This document shows, one piece after another, positions 28,340 to 37,403 of a stretch of 64,000 nucleotides of DNA. The translations under genes and the position numbers were made by a program. Numbering within the stretch: the stretch's first letter is position 1; each line of letters starts with the position of its first letter. Below the pieces are notes generated by a model. That model had not been told where the DNA came from. It did not search any database and worked only from the letters and a program-made list of their open reading frames with translations. The stretch comes from Paenibacillus stellifer. GTDB taxonomy: Bacteria > Bacillota > Bacilli > Paenibacillales > Paenibacillaceae. The stretch lies in assembly GCF_000758685.1 (NCBI RefSeq), contig NZ_CP009286.1, positions 3,812,501 through 3,876,500 on the forward strand, read 5' to 3'.

Positions 28340-29191
28340 TTATTTTAAGTAAATATATTCCGGACTTGTTATGCTGGTGATATCCTCTTTATCAACAAGA
28401 AGGACATCCTGCTCTTTAAGTTCTCCGGCCTGCAGTCCATCCATTATAAATGCTGCCGCCTCCTTATTGTACTCGGAAGCCAATACGATCGGCGCTTTCA
28501 ACTGGCTTATCACATGAACCGCCGTTTCCTTTTGGATATGCCAAGTCGGAGCGTCGTTAAAATACTGGATCAAAACATCGATCCGCCCCAGTTGTTTCAA
28601 CTGCTCCGCCGTTAGCTCATCCTGACCCAACGCTCCTGTATAGGCGATGCGCAATCCGTCAACCTCGTACAGATAGATTACCTCGGATGGACTTTCCGTC
28701 TTCACAAGCTCATTGGCATAGGATGCGGGAATGCCGGTTACTTTTACATCCTTGACGGTGAAGCTTTCCGCAGTCCATTCGGACACTCTGGCTTCAGGAT
28801 TGGCTTTGATAATTCCTCCGTCCCGATGATCGTGATTATTGATGCTTGATGTGATGACATCTGCGTGAAGCAAGCCGCCTGAATAATTAAGCCGGTTCGG
28901 TTCGGCAATGATGACTGTGCCTTTTGAGGAAACGATTGCAAAGGACATATGGTTTTGATTCGGTGTTGTGACACATTTAATCATTGTCTTGCCGCTTGTA
29001 TTGTTGAAAATTTCCGTATTCCATTTCACTTCGACTTTTTTCGGCTGGACATTCGCGGATTGGACGGCAGGTTGATCTGCCGATGCAGCCGGCTTTTCCG
29101 CCTTCGGCGAGTTATCCGCAGCGCAGGCCTGCAGAGAAGCGGCAGCCATAAGCGCAACGCAGATTCGAAGCATTTTTCCCGATCTGGTCAT
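28340..29191 (-). CDS. metallo-beta-lactamase-fold lipoprotein with altered metal motif
   Basis: A 283-residue exported protein. The N-terminus ends in a lipobox LQAC (Cys23), so it is anchored at the membrane. The core from about 60 resembles UlaG-like MBL hydrolases: FAIVSSKGTVIIAEP, then HADVITSSINNHDHRDGG and VIYLYEVDGLRIAYTGALGQ, LGRIDVLIQYFN. The HxHxDH metal motif reads HDHRDG here, so one ligand is lost. Possible loss of catalysis or a binding function. AAGGGGGAA supports the ATG at 29191. Confidence 0.75.
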   Translation of the reverse strand: MTRSGKMLRICVALMAAASLQACAADNSPKAEKPAASADQPAVQSANVQPKKVEVKWNTEIFNNTSGKTMIKCVTTPNQNHMSFAIVSSKGTVIIAEPNRLNYSGGLLHADVITSSINNHDHRDGGIIKANPEARVSEWTAESFTVKDVKVTGIPASYANELVKTESPSEVIYLYEVDGLRIAYTGALGQDELTAEQLKQLGRIDVLIQYFNDAPTWHIQKETAVHVISQLKAPIVLASEYNKEAAAFIMDGLQAGELKEQDVLLVDKEDITSITSPEYIYLK

Positions 29192-29308
29192 ATTAATGAT
29201 TCCCCCTTGTCATGTCGCTCTATGGATATTGTAGTTATTGCCTCTCCGCAGGAACATAGTGATAAGGAAGCATAATACTGCAAATCGGAAGTGCTGTGCA
29301 ACGGCCGC

Positions 29309-30214
29309 TTACTTCAGCATCCAACAAAACCTGGTACGGTATTCGGAAGGCGAATAACCGCTGTATTTGCGGAAATTGCGGATAAAATGAGCGCTGTCCT
29401 GAATGCCTACCATAACCATGATTTCACTCGTAGCCAATGTCGTATTCCGCAGCATCGATCCGGCCATTTGCATGCGGATGGAGTTTAAATAGGACATCAC
29501 GGTCAGGCCCGTACATTGCTTGAAGCGTTGATTTAATGTCGTCTTGTTGGTATGAAATGCACGCGTAATGTCCTCAACTTTGATTTTTTCCCGGTAATGG
29601 GAATGAAGAAACCGAAGAATCGGCTCGACTCCTTCATCGGAGAAACAACACGCCGTATGGGGGACAGCCTCGGACCGGTCATACAATCTTCGCACAAGAG
29701 ACAACAGCTCGAGCATATAGGAGCGGCTTCTGCAAGGCCAGCCTTCATCCGGCTGTTCAGCCAATTGCTCCCGAATATCATTCATAATCCCCGAAATATG
29801 CCGGGCATACATGGGGTCGACCGGAATGCTGCAGGACCTGTCTTTAAAAGGAATCATACACCATAGATCCTGCCTATCCGTCTCCGTCAGTTCATCATGC
29901 TCCCCTTCGCCAAAATCCATGGGAAAATCATATTTTCGGTTGACTGTCTGCGGGTTAAAGGCCAACGACCGGGCTATTATCCGGTTTTTTTGCAGAGGCA
30001 AAAAAGCATCCGCCTCGTTCAGACAAATGATGGAGGGAGAGGCTACCGAATGCAGTTGTCTCCCGAGCTGTAATGCCCCTTCACCCTCTTCTGCAAGGAT
30101 CAGCTGATATCTGTTCCCCAGCGGCGGATGTTCTGCCAGTTCTACTGAACCGCTCACCTGCATGAGATGGAGGTATCCGGGATAATGATTTCTACCGATG
30201 GTCGTCCACTGCAT
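29309..30214 (-). CDS. AraC-family transcriptional regulator
   Basis: A 301-residue regulator. The N-terminal half is a cupin-like sensor (RYQLILAEEGEG, LNEADAFLPLQK); the C-terminal 100 residues are the double helix-turn-helix (VEDITRAFHTNKTTLNQRFKQ and LATSEIMVMVGIQDSAHFIRNF, YSPSEYR). It stands next to a decayed second AraC gene on the other side of its start. No obvious target operon; the MBL-fold lipoprotein is the nearest downstream gene in the same direction. Confidence 0.88.
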   Translation of the reverse strand: MQWTTIGRNHYPGYLHLMQVSGSVELAEHPPLGNRYQLILAEEGEGALQLGRQLHSVASPSIICLNEADAFLPLQKNRIIARSLAFNPQTVNRKYDFPMDFGEGEHDELTETDRQDLWCMIPFKDRSCSIPVDPMYARHISGIMNDIREQLAEQPDEGWPCRSRSYMLELLSLVRRLYDRSEAVPHTACCFSDEGVEPILRFLHSHYREKIKVEDITRAFHTNKTTLNQRFKQCTGLTVMSYLNSIRMQMAGSMLRNTTLATSEIMVMVGIQDSAHFIRNFRKYSGYSPSEYRTRFCWMLK

Positions 30215-30306
30215 GAATGGTCACTCCTACACTAAAATCGCTTATCAGCGTACTTATCAACTTGTGAATATGATTCGTCATAAGGTGTTGAACACCTCTA
30301 TAATAA

Positions 30307-30537
30307 CGACTGCCGCCCAAGCTGTTCAGCCGCATTATTCGCTTCCAGAACGTCATTCATCTGCTGGAGAAGCAGCAATATGAACAAGCCTTGCCGCAAA
30401 TTTTCGAGTTGGGCTACTTTGACCAGAATCATTTTATTAAGGAATTCAAAGAATTCAGCATGCTTACGCCTAAAAAGTTCATCCAGCAGCTGGCTGCCGG
30501 CTCCTTGTCCGTGAATACCAGTCAAAGAGTAGATTGA
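30307..30537 (+). pseudogene. decayed AraC-family regulator, C-terminal fragment
   Basis: In frame from 30307 to the TGA at 30537 the translation gives LPPKLFSRIIRFQNVIHLLE ... LGYFDQNHFIKEFKEFSMLTPKKF, the typical second helix-turn-helix of an AraC regulator. A stop codon (30304-30306) lies just before it and the sensor domain is missing. No start codon with a ribosome binding site is present, so I call it a remnant. A 15-bp palindrome AGGTGTTGAACACCT (30283-30297) sits just upstream. Confidence 0.8.
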
Positions 30538-30561
30538 TCGTGCAAGTCTTTAGATTGCTAG

Positions 30562-30636
30562 GCAGCGATATCGCTGCGATAAAATGGAAAAGGCATTACC
30601 ATGAGCATGTCCTGTAAAGGACGCCCGTGATAATGC
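30562..30636 (-). terminator. palindrome and terminator after the DUF4349 gene
   Basis: On the minus strand a hairpin with arms GGGCATTA/TAATGCC (30591-30636) is followed by TTTTCCATTTT. Just beyond lies a perfect palindrome GCAGCGATATCGCTGC (30562-30577). Confidence 0.6.
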
Positions 30637-30684
30637 CCTGATTGCATATTTTCATTTCACGCTGCTGTTACTTGTTCATTCGAG

Positions 30685-31872
30685 TTACTTGTTCTCCGGC
30701 GACTCTCCAGCCGTCTCATCATCCCCGCTCTTAATAGAGGAGGATGGCTCGTGATCCGCCTTAATCGCTGTTCCATTCCCCCCGCTGGCCGCATTCCGGT
30801 AAAATCCGGACTCATGGCGGCTCCTGCCTCCCTTGCGAAGATACGACCGCCGCCGCCACAGGAAGAGAATCAGAAGGACAGCCGCCGCCGCAAGCAGCGG
30901 CAGCGCGCCAGCCAGCACGACGAACACCCACTGAAGCATTACGCCAAGCGCGTTCAATGTGCCGCGAAGCGCGTCGCCGGCTCTAACAAGCAGCGGTTCA
31001 TCCTCGTGTTTTTGCAAATTCTGAGCGTCTTCTCCCGGTTCATAGAGCCTCAGCTCCACTGTGGAATACAGCACGTTCTGATCGATATAGCGCATCCGGC
31101 CCTTGACCTGCTCGATCTCTTCCTGAACCTGGCTCAGTTCGCTGGCGAAAGAGACGAGATCAGAGGCTTTGGTCGCTTTTTTCATAAACTCGACATACTG
31201 GGATTCCAGCACTTGCTTCGCTTTCAGGCGAGCCTCCAGATCCACATATTCCTCCGATACATCCTGCCCCTCGATGCTGCGCTGAATCGCCTTATGCTCG
31301 ATCTTGTCCAGACTGTCCAGGAAGGAGGAGAAGCCGCTCGCCGGGACTTTCAGCACAAAAGTGCCGCCCTGTTCGGCATTGGTTACCGTCTCGGTGAACC
31401 CGATGATATAGCCCCCGGCCAGGTTGACGCGGTTCCGGACATCGCTCTGCGCTTTCTCGTAGCTCTCCACTTCCATGTTCAGGTTCGCATGGTAGATGAG
31501 CTTCTTGTTCAGCCCGGCTGCCGTGTCATTTGCGGTGAAACCGCCTGCGGCCGTATTGCCCTCAGTCGATCCTTCGACAGCTCCACCGCTGCTGCCGCCT
31601 GCTAGTGCGGCTCCCTTCTCAGCCGGAGCCGCCGCTTCATTGGCGGTTGAGCTCCCATCCTCGCTGGAGACGCCTGCCATGGGAGCCTCTGTGTCGCTTT
31701 TCACGACACCTCTGTCCATAGATGTCGAGGTCACCGACTTTTGCTTGGTTTCCACAGCCGAATCGGACCGATCTGCATCTCCTGCGGAATTCCCCGCGCT
31801 GCAGCCGGCAATCACCGCCGCCAGCACGAGCAGACAAGCCAGCATGCTCAACAGCCTGTACATTGTCTTCAT
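30685..31872 (-). CDS. DUF4349-type membrane-anchored lipoprotein
   Basis: A 395-residue surface protein. The signal peptide ends with lipobox IAGC (Cys24). A long Ser/Ala/Gly linker reaches about 115. The conserved part (about 120-300: KLIYHANLNMEVESYEKA, GGYIIGFTETV, SEEYVDLEARLKAKQ) contains a coiled coil around 215-260, and a membrane span (LLAAAAVLLILFLW) lies near 325-345, with a basic cytoplasmic tail. Fits DUF4349 proteins, of unknown function, possibly envelope-associated sensing. Expressed as a single gene. Confidence 0.85.
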   Translation of the reverse strand: MKTMYRLLSMLACLLVLAAVIAGCSAGNSAGDADRSDSAVETKQKSVTSTSMDRGVVKSDTEAPMAGVSSEDGSSTANEAAAPAEKGAALAGGSSGGAVEGSTEGNTAAGGFTANDTAAGLNKKLIYHANLNMEVESYEKAQSDVRNRVNLAGGYIIGFTETVTNAEQGGTFVLKVPASGFSSFLDSLDKIEHKAIQRSIEGQDVSEEYVDLEARLKAKQVLESQYVEFMKKATKASDLVSFASELSQVQEEIEQVKGRMRYIDQNVLYSTVELRLYEPGEDAQNLQKHEDEPLLVRAGDALRGTLNALGVMLQWVFVVLAGALPLLAAAAVLLILFLWRRRSYLRKGGRSRHESGFYRNAASGGNGTAIKADHEPSSSIKSGDDETAGESPENK

Positions 31873-31993
31873 TCTTCATCTCCCCCTGTATCTGTACATC
31901 CGGATTTGACCTCCAGACGTTTCCAGACATGGGGAGGTTGCACCATCCGCCGCTTTTTTGAGGAAATCTTATTTATTCAGGGATTACGTGCGT

Positions 31994-34285
31994 TTAAGCC
32001 CCCGTCTTGCGTCTCGCAGATACCGCAGCCTCGGTCATGTTGCGCAGCGCGGCCTCGGTCTCCTTCCAGCCGCGGGTCTTGAGCCCGCAGTCAGGATTGA
32101 TCCAGAATTGCTCCGGCTCGAGCACCCGCAGCGCCCTGTCGATGGCGGTCTCCATCTCCAGAACCGAAGGAACGCGCGGACTGTGGATATCGTAGACGCC
32201 AAGACCAATTCCTTTGTCGTAATGCATGCTCTCGAAGCTTTCAATCAGCTCGCCGTGACTGCGGGAAGTCTCGATGGAGATGACGTCGGCATCCATGTCG
32301 GAGATGGAGCCGATCATTTCACCGAACTCGCAGTAGCACATATGCGTATGGATTTGGGTTGTCGGGCGGACAAGGCCAGTGGAAATCCGGAACGCCCGAA
32401 CCGCCCAGTCCAGATAAGCCTCCTGGTCGGAAGCTTTCAGCGGAAGCCCCTCGCGGACCGCCGGCTCGTCGACCTGAATCATCTCGATCCCGGCGCTCTC
32501 CAGGGCAAGAATCTCCTGCCGGAGAGCAAGGGCGATCTGGAGGGCCACCTGCTCGCGGCTGAGATCGTCGCGGACGAAGGACCAGTTCAGAATCGTGACG
32601 GGACCGGTCAGCATGCCTTTGACGGGACGCTGGGTCAGGGACTGCGCATAGACCGTCTCCTTGACCGTCATCGGTTCGGTAAAGGCCACATCCGCATAGA
32701 TTACCGGCGGCTTGACGCAGCGTGAGCCGTAAGACTGCACCCATCCGCCTTCCGTGAAGAGGAAGCCGTCCAGCTTCTCGCCGAAGAACTCGACCATGTC
32801 GGTCCGCTCGAACTCGCCGTGCACGAGCACATCCAGTCCCGCCGATTCCTGGAAGGCGATCGCCGACTCAATCTCCTTGCGGATGAAGCTGTCATACTGC
32901 TCCTGGTTCCACTCGCCCCGCCGCCACTTCAGCCGGGCCTGCCGGACCTCTGGCGTCTGCGGGAAGCTGCCAATGGTCGTCGTCGGCAGAAGCGGCAGGT
33001 CCCACTTGACCCGCTGAAGACGCGCACGCTCGGCATATGCCGTGCTCCGGCGGTCCGGCAGCTCCGCAAGCCCGCGCGTAAGCTCCGCCACGTCCGCGCG
33101 GCTGCGCTCCGGCAGCGCACGGAACGCAGCCAGCGCGGCGTTCGCTTCCGAGAGTGCTTCGCCGGCCGCCTCCCGGCCTTCCCGCAGCGCCAGCTTCAGC
33201 AGCGCCAGCTCCTCAAGCTTCTCGTCGGCGAAGGCCAGCGCGCCCCGCACCTCCGGCTTCAGCTTACGCTCGCCGCGTACGCTAACGGGGACGTGCAGAA
33301 GGCTGCAGGACGGCTGAAGAATCAGGCTGTCTCCCGGAACCAGCGCCGCCAGCTCTTCAGCCAGCGAGAGCTTGGCCTCCGGATCGCAGCGCCAGATGCC
33401 GCGCCCGTCGATGATGCCGGCCCACAGCGACTTGCCGGCCGGCCATTCCAGCTGGCGCAGCGCCTCCAGATTGGCGCCGCCGTCATGCACGAAATCCAGA
33501 CCGAAGCCGCTGACCGGCAGCTTCAGAATATCCCCAAGCGGCTCGGCCGCTTCGAAGTATGTTTGCAGCAGGATGGAGAGCCCAGGTGCGGCCGTGCTCA
33601 GCTCGCCGTATATTTCCTCCAGCAGCTTGAGATGCTCCTGCGGAAATCCGGTGGCAAGCGCCGGCTCATCAAGCTGGACCCAGGTTGCCCCTTCTTCCGC
33701 CAGCTCTTTCAGCACTTGAACGTATACCGGCAGGAAGCGGCGCACGACGCTTTCGAATTCCTGCGCGGCATACCCTTTGGACAGTCTCACGAGGGTATAG
33801 GGGCCGACGAGAACAGGCTTGCCGGCAATCCCCAATCGGGACTTGGCGAACCGGTACGCTTCAAGCGGCTTGTTCCACACAAGCCGGGGAGCCGTCTCCC
33901 CGATCTCCGGCACAATATAGTGATAGTTGGTATTGAACCATTTCGTCATTTCGCAGGCCGTCGCATTCTCTCCGCCCCGGGCCATGGCGAAGTACAGATC
34001 CAGCCCTTCCTTGCCGTTCTCCTTCCGGAAACGCGGAGGCACTACATCGAACATGAAGGCCGTATCGAGCACATGATCGTAATAACTGAAATCCCCGACC
34101 GGGACGAAGTCCAAACCGGCGTCACGCTGCGTACGCAGATGACTCTCCTGAATGGCGCTCAGCTCTTCCTCCAGCTTCTCGCGGCTGATGCGTCCCGCCC
34201 AATAGGCTTCCAGCGCCTTCTTCCATTCCCGGCTGCCGCCGATTCTCGGATATCCGAGACTGCTTGTCCGAACATTAATCGTCAT
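31994..34285 (-). CDS. metE: cobalamin-independent methionine synthase
   Basis: Transfers the methyl group of 5-methyltetrahydropteroyltriglutamate to homocysteine. The 763-residue protein has both barrel halves; the C-terminal catalytic half carries the zinc ligands in HTHMCYCEFGEM and NPDCGLKTRGW. The N-terminus MTINVRTSSLGYPRIG is typical, and the start at 34285 (GGGGGAT upstream) is preferred over the longer frame from 34318. Upstream lies a leader with a terminator and an inverted repeat. Cytoplasmic, last step of methionine synthesis. Confidence 0.97.
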   Translation of the reverse strand: MTINVRTSSLGYPRIGGSREWKKALEAYWAGRISREKLEEELSAIQESHLRTQRDAGLDFVPVGDFSYYDHVLDTAFMFDVVPPRFRKENGKEGLDLYFAMARGGENATACEMTKWFNTNYHYIVPEIGETAPRLVWNKPLEAYRFAKSRLGIAGKPVLVGPYTLVRLSKGYAAQEFESVVRRFLPVYVQVLKELAEEGATWVQLDEPALATGFPQEHLKLLEEIYGELSTAAPGLSILLQTYFEAAEPLGDILKLPVSGFGLDFVHDGGANLEALRQLEWPAGKSLWAGIIDGRGIWRCDPEAKLSLAEELAALVPGDSLILQPSCSLLHVPVSVRGERKLKPEVRGALAFADEKLEELALLKLALREGREAAGEALSEANAALAAFRALPERSRADVAELTRGLAELPDRRSTAYAERARLQRVKWDLPLLPTTTIGSFPQTPEVRQARLKWRRGEWNQEQYDSFIRKEIESAIAFQESAGLDVLVHGEFERTDMVEFFGEKLDGFLFTEGGWVQSYGSRCVKPPVIYADVAFTEPMTVKETVYAQSLTQRPVKGMLTGPVTILNWSFVRDDLSREQVALQIALALRQEILALESAGIEMIQVDEPAVREGLPLKASDQEAYLDWAVRAFRISTGLVRPTTQIHTHMCYCEFGEMIGSISDMDADVISIETSRSHGELIESFESMHYDKGIGLGVYDIHSPRVPSVLEMETAIDRALRVLEPEQFWINPDCGLKTRGWKETEAALRNMTEAAVSARRKTGA

Positions 34286-34356
34286 CCTTCGTATCCCCCT
34301 GTCTTGTTGTAACCCCATGTGCCATGCCTCAATTCCGGTAACGAGTCCTGCAACCC

Positions 34357-34382
34357 CATATAACCATTATCGTTGTTATATG
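34357..34382 (-). promoter_or_regulatory. inverted repeat upstream of metE
   Basis: Arms CATATAAC and GTTATATG separated by 10 bases, 72 bases before the metE start. Possible operator. Confidence 0.45.
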
Positions 34383-34436
34383 AATTATTCAGAATCATCA
34401 GTATCCGCTGCACAGCCTTCGTACCCGAAGAAGCAA

Positions 34437-34470
34437 ATAAAAAGCGTCTCCCCCGTGACGGGAAAGACGC
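34437..34470 (-). terminator. terminator between uppP and metE (possible attenuator)
   Basis: Stem GCGTCT/AGACGC extended by CCC/GGG, followed by TTTTTAT on the minus strand. It lies 126 bases after the uppP stop and 152 bases before the metE start. It may simply end uppP, or act as an attenuator of a metE leader; sequence 34475-34590 shows further stem arms (GCCTTAA/TTAAGGC at 34524-34539) but no known riboswitch consensus. Confidence 0.7.
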
Positions 34471-34595
34471 AGCTAACGTTGCCGGCATCTTCCATTCGCC
34501 TACCCGGAATTCGGTATGCCTTAATGTTAAGGCAAGACCTGAATGTCCCGCAATAGGTTGAAGAGCCTCCAGTTATATCGAAACCTGATAACCGG

Positions 34596-35477
34596 CTAAA
34601 AGAAAATAATATAGACAAGTCCAGCCAGCAAAATCCGGTAAATCGCAAATGGCAGCAGCTTGATACGGTTAATCAGCTTCAGGAAGAAGCGCATGGACAA
34701 GAGAGCGAACACGAATGCGCTGATAAAACCGGCGATGAAGAAAGGCAGCGCGTCCATTGTGAAGTACTGCCAATTCTTCATGAGGGAGATCAAGCTGGCT
34801 CCGGCCATAATCGGCACCGCCATGATGAAGGTGAAATCAGCAGCAGCCCGATGGCTCATGCCAAGCATAATGCCGCCGGAGATTGTCGAACCGGACCGGG
34901 AGAATCCAGGCCACAGCGAGAAGCACTGGATCAGGCCCATCCCAAGCGCTTGACCGTATGTAATCTGGTCAACATTCTCCGTCCTGGGCTTCCTTCTGGC
35001 AGAGAACCGGTCCGCGATAATCATGAATATGGCGCCTACCACAAGGCCGATCAGCACCGTTGCCGTGGAGAAAAGGTAATTATCGATATAGTCCTCGAAC
35101 AGAAATCCGAGAATGCCGGCAGGAATCAGTCCGACGATAACCTGGCCGAGGGTCAGATGCCCGCCGCCTTCCGTCCGCTTCTGAACCGCCGCTCCTCCAG
35201 CTATGATGCGGTCCGGCTCCATTGCCTTACGGCTGAACCGTCTGAGCCCCAGCAGATCAATAAACCGGTTCCTGAAAATGACGACGACCGCCAATATGGA
35301 GCCCAGCTGAATGACAACTTTGAAGGTATTGGCCGTGTATTTTCCCAGGAACTCCTGAGACTTCAGCCACATGTCATCAACGATGATCATATGGCCTGTG
35401 GACGAAACCGGAGCGAATTCGGTCAGCCCCTCAACAATTCCCAGTACAATCGCCTTGATAATAGCGAACCAATCCAA
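34596..35477 (-). CDS. uppP: undecaprenyl-diphosphatase
   Basis: Dephosphorylates undecaprenyl diphosphate to recycle the cell-wall lipid carrier; overproduction gives bacitracin resistance. The 293-residue membrane protein has the signature GLTEFAPVSSTGHMII near residue 20 and PGFSRSGSTISGGIMLG near 180. It starts with TTG at 35477, with AGGAGG 7 bases upstream; the frame is open back to 35516. Several membrane spans. Next to a DedA gene in the same direction. Confidence 0.95.
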   Translation of the reverse strand: MDWFAIIKAIVLGIVEGLTEFAPVSSTGHMIIVDDMWLKSQEFLGKYTANTFKVVIQLGSILAVVVIFRNRFIDLLGLRRFSRKAMEPDRIIAGGAAVQKRTEGGGHLTLGQVIVGLIPAGILGFLFEDYIDNYLFSTATVLIGLVVGAIFMIIADRFSARRKPRTENVDQITYGQALGMGLIQCFSLWPGFSRSGSTISGGIMLGMSHRAAADFTFIMAVPIMAGASLISLMKNWQYFTMDALPFFIAGFISAFVFALLSMRFFLKLINRIKLLPFAIYRILLAGLVYIIFF

Positions 35478-35537
35478 ATTCCCGCCTCCTTCAATTCCTT
35501 GAATTATTGGGTACAATGTTATGAATGAAAGCAGATT

Positions 35538-36164
35538 TTACTGCTTAGATTCCTTCAGCTTCAGTCTTCGTCTGCGGAAAAACATCCAGCCGATCACGGC
35601 AGCTCCGCCAGCCAGCAGGGCATAAATAATGTTGGAGTACATGTCCATGTAAGCGCCGATCTCATGCCAGGATTCTCCCAGTGCGGCGCCGATCAGAACA
35701 AGCAGAACATTCCAGGCCAGACTGCCGATGGCGGTCAATATCAGAAAGGGACTCAGCTTCATTCCCGACATCCCGGCAGGAACGGAAATGAGACTGCGGA
35801 TCAGCGGTATCATCCGGCAGAACAGGACAGTCCAGTAGCCGTACCGGTCAAACCAGGCATCAGCCCGGCGTACATCCTCTTTCTTCACCCGCAGAAGGCG
35901 GCCGTATTTCTCGACAAGACGCTCCATCCGTTCAACACTCATCATGCGGCCGATCGCATATAGAATAATGGCGCCGAGCACTGAGCCCAGGGTGGCAGAT
36001 AGAACAACTCCGGATATCGTCAGATGGGAGGTGGTGGTCATGAACCCGCCGAAAGGAAGGATCACTTCGGATGGAATGGGCGGAAACACATTTTCCAGCG
36101 CCAGCAGCAAAAAGATGCCGATATACCCGAACTGCTCCATGAAATCGGTAATCCACGTTTTCAT
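35538..36164 (-). CDS. DedA-family membrane protein
   Basis: A 208-residue membrane protein with the DedA pattern NVFPPIPSEVILPFGG near residue 28 and FCRMIPLIRSLISVPAGMSG near 110. DedA proteins are linked to lipid-carrier flipping and membrane potential; a neighbour of uppP fits a role in undecaprenyl-phosphate recycling. GGAGGA precedes the ATG at 36164. Sixty bases upstream of uppP, same direction, so possibly one operon. Confidence 0.92.
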   Translation of the reverse strand: MKTWITDFMEQFGYIGIFLLLALENVFPPIPSEVILPFGGFMTTTSHLTISGVVLSATLGSVLGAIILYAIGRMMSVERMERLVEKYGRLLRVKKEDVRRADAWFDRYGYWTVLFCRMIPLIRSLISVPAGMSGMKLSPFLILTAIGSLAWNVLLVLIGAALGESWHEIGAYMDMYSNIIYALLAGGAAVIGWMFFRRRRLKLKESKQ

Positions 36165-36385
36165 CAAATTCCTCCAAATTCAAGATTTTTTCCATTATAC
36201 CGTAGCTTAAACGCCATCCGCAATTTCTGAAACTTGCAGCTTCCATTTTCAGGTGAACATACCTAACGCAGATATGCCGTTGTTCCTATTCCGTTAGCTG
36301 TCAATACTTGCTTCTGCCCGGGGTCCATATGTCATAATGAACATAAAGATTCGAAGAGATGTTAGAGTTGAGGGAGGAACTTGCA

Positions 36386-37207
36386 TTGTTTGAACGGTTG
36401 CGGGCGTTTGTCGCCGCCTGGAGAGACTATCCGCTGGAGCCGGGAGCGCTCATCGGTGGACGATATGAAGTGATCTCGCGCCTCGGACTCGGCAGCTACG
36501 GCCTCACTTACCGCTGTCTGGACCGGGAATCCAAGCGAGAGGTGGCCGTGAAGCAGGCTAAGCCCAGCAAAAAGGATATCGGATATACGATGCTGCTTCG
36601 CGAGCGGGACGTTCTTCTGCGACTGGATCATCCCCGCATCCCCTCCTGCAGGGACTTTATTGAGGATAAAGGCTCGGTCTGGCTCGTTACCGACTATATC
36701 TACGGCTCCACGTTCGAGCAGCTGATCTTCGATGAAGGCTCCGTCTTCGGAGAGAAAGAGACGCTGGGCTTCATCCTGAGGCTGATGGATGTCGTCGGCT
36801 ATATCCACGAAAAGGGAATCGCCCATCTAGACCTGCGCATTCCCAATATCATCGCGAAGGGCGAAGAGCTGTACGTGATTGATTTCGGGCTTGCCCGTCC
36901 GTTTGTTGAAGCATCGGATCAAGCGGACCAGAATTTCCTGCGGGACCCGGACCCTGACGGACTTCCGGCGCGCATGCCGGCCTCCATCTCCTCGGATTTG
37001 CATGACATCGGCCATTTGATGCTCTTCATGCTGTATTCCGGCTTCTCGCCGCAGCGGGGCCAGCAGGAACGAAGCTGGACGGAAGAACTGCCGTTATCTC
37101 CAGCCATGCGGGGACTTCTGCTTCGGCTGTTGGATCATCCTGAAAGCTACCAGGATACCGGAGAATTGATCGATGAGCTGCGGACAGTGCTAACTCAAGT
37201 GTCATAG
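36386..37207 (+). CDS. small Ser/Thr protein kinase
   Basis: A 273-residue soluble kinase consisting of one kinase domain and little else. The glycine loop is GLGSYGLTY, the ATP lysine is in VAVKQAK, the catalytic loop reads HLDLRIPN (so HRDxKxxN has Arg in place of Lys), and the metal motif is DFGLARP. The end is short and lacks PASTA or membrane segments, so it is not PrkC. It starts with TTG at 36386, with GGGAGG about 8 bases before. Partner unknown; it stands alone. Confidence 0.85.
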   Translation: MFERLRAFVAAWRDYPLEPGALIGGRYEVISRLGLGSYGLTYRCLDRESKREVAVKQAKPSKKDIGYTMLLRERDVLLRLDHPRIPSCRDFIEDKGSVWLVTDYIYGSTFEQLIFDEGSVFGEKETLGFILRLMDVVGYIHEKGIAHLDLRIPNIIAKGEELYVIDFGLARPFVEASDQADQNFLRDPDPDGLPARMPASISSDLHDIGHLMLFMLYSGFSPQRGQQERSWTEELPLSPAMRGLLLRLLDHPESYQDTGELIDELRTVLTQVS

Positions 37208-37243
37208 AGCAGTCATTCAGGGCATTGGACTCCCGGCATGATT

Positions 37244-37308
37244 CCGAGCGTGAACCCCGAACATGAAACTCGAACATGAAACTCGAACGTGAGTTCCGAA
37301 TATGAATC
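37244..37308. repeat. five 13-bp tandem repeats
   Basis: Five units of the type YCGAAYRTGARWY (CCGAGCGTGAACC, CCGAACATGAAAC, TCGAACATGAAAC, TCGAACGTGAGTT, CCGAATATGAATC) right after the kinase gene. Confidence 0.85.
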
Positions 37309-37317
37309 CCGAGCGGC

Positions 37318-37342
37318 AAAAAAATAACCCCGCAGCGCGGGG
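37318..37342 (-). terminator. terminator-like hairpin
   Basis: Stem CCCCGC/GCGGGG with TTATTTTTTT after it on the minus strand, opposite in direction to the kinase gene. Possibly a second terminator for the YitT-type gene. Confidence 0.6.
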
Positions 37343-37403
37343 CTTGGCATTTCAGCAATAGTCCAATCCTAAAGGAGTCAACGGATCGTAACCGTACTTC
37401 AAT

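Noticed and set aside
34437-34595. SAM-I riboswitch before metE
   Set aside because: Pieces like GATGCCGGCAACG and AATTCC are present but in the wrong order and without the expected P1 stem.
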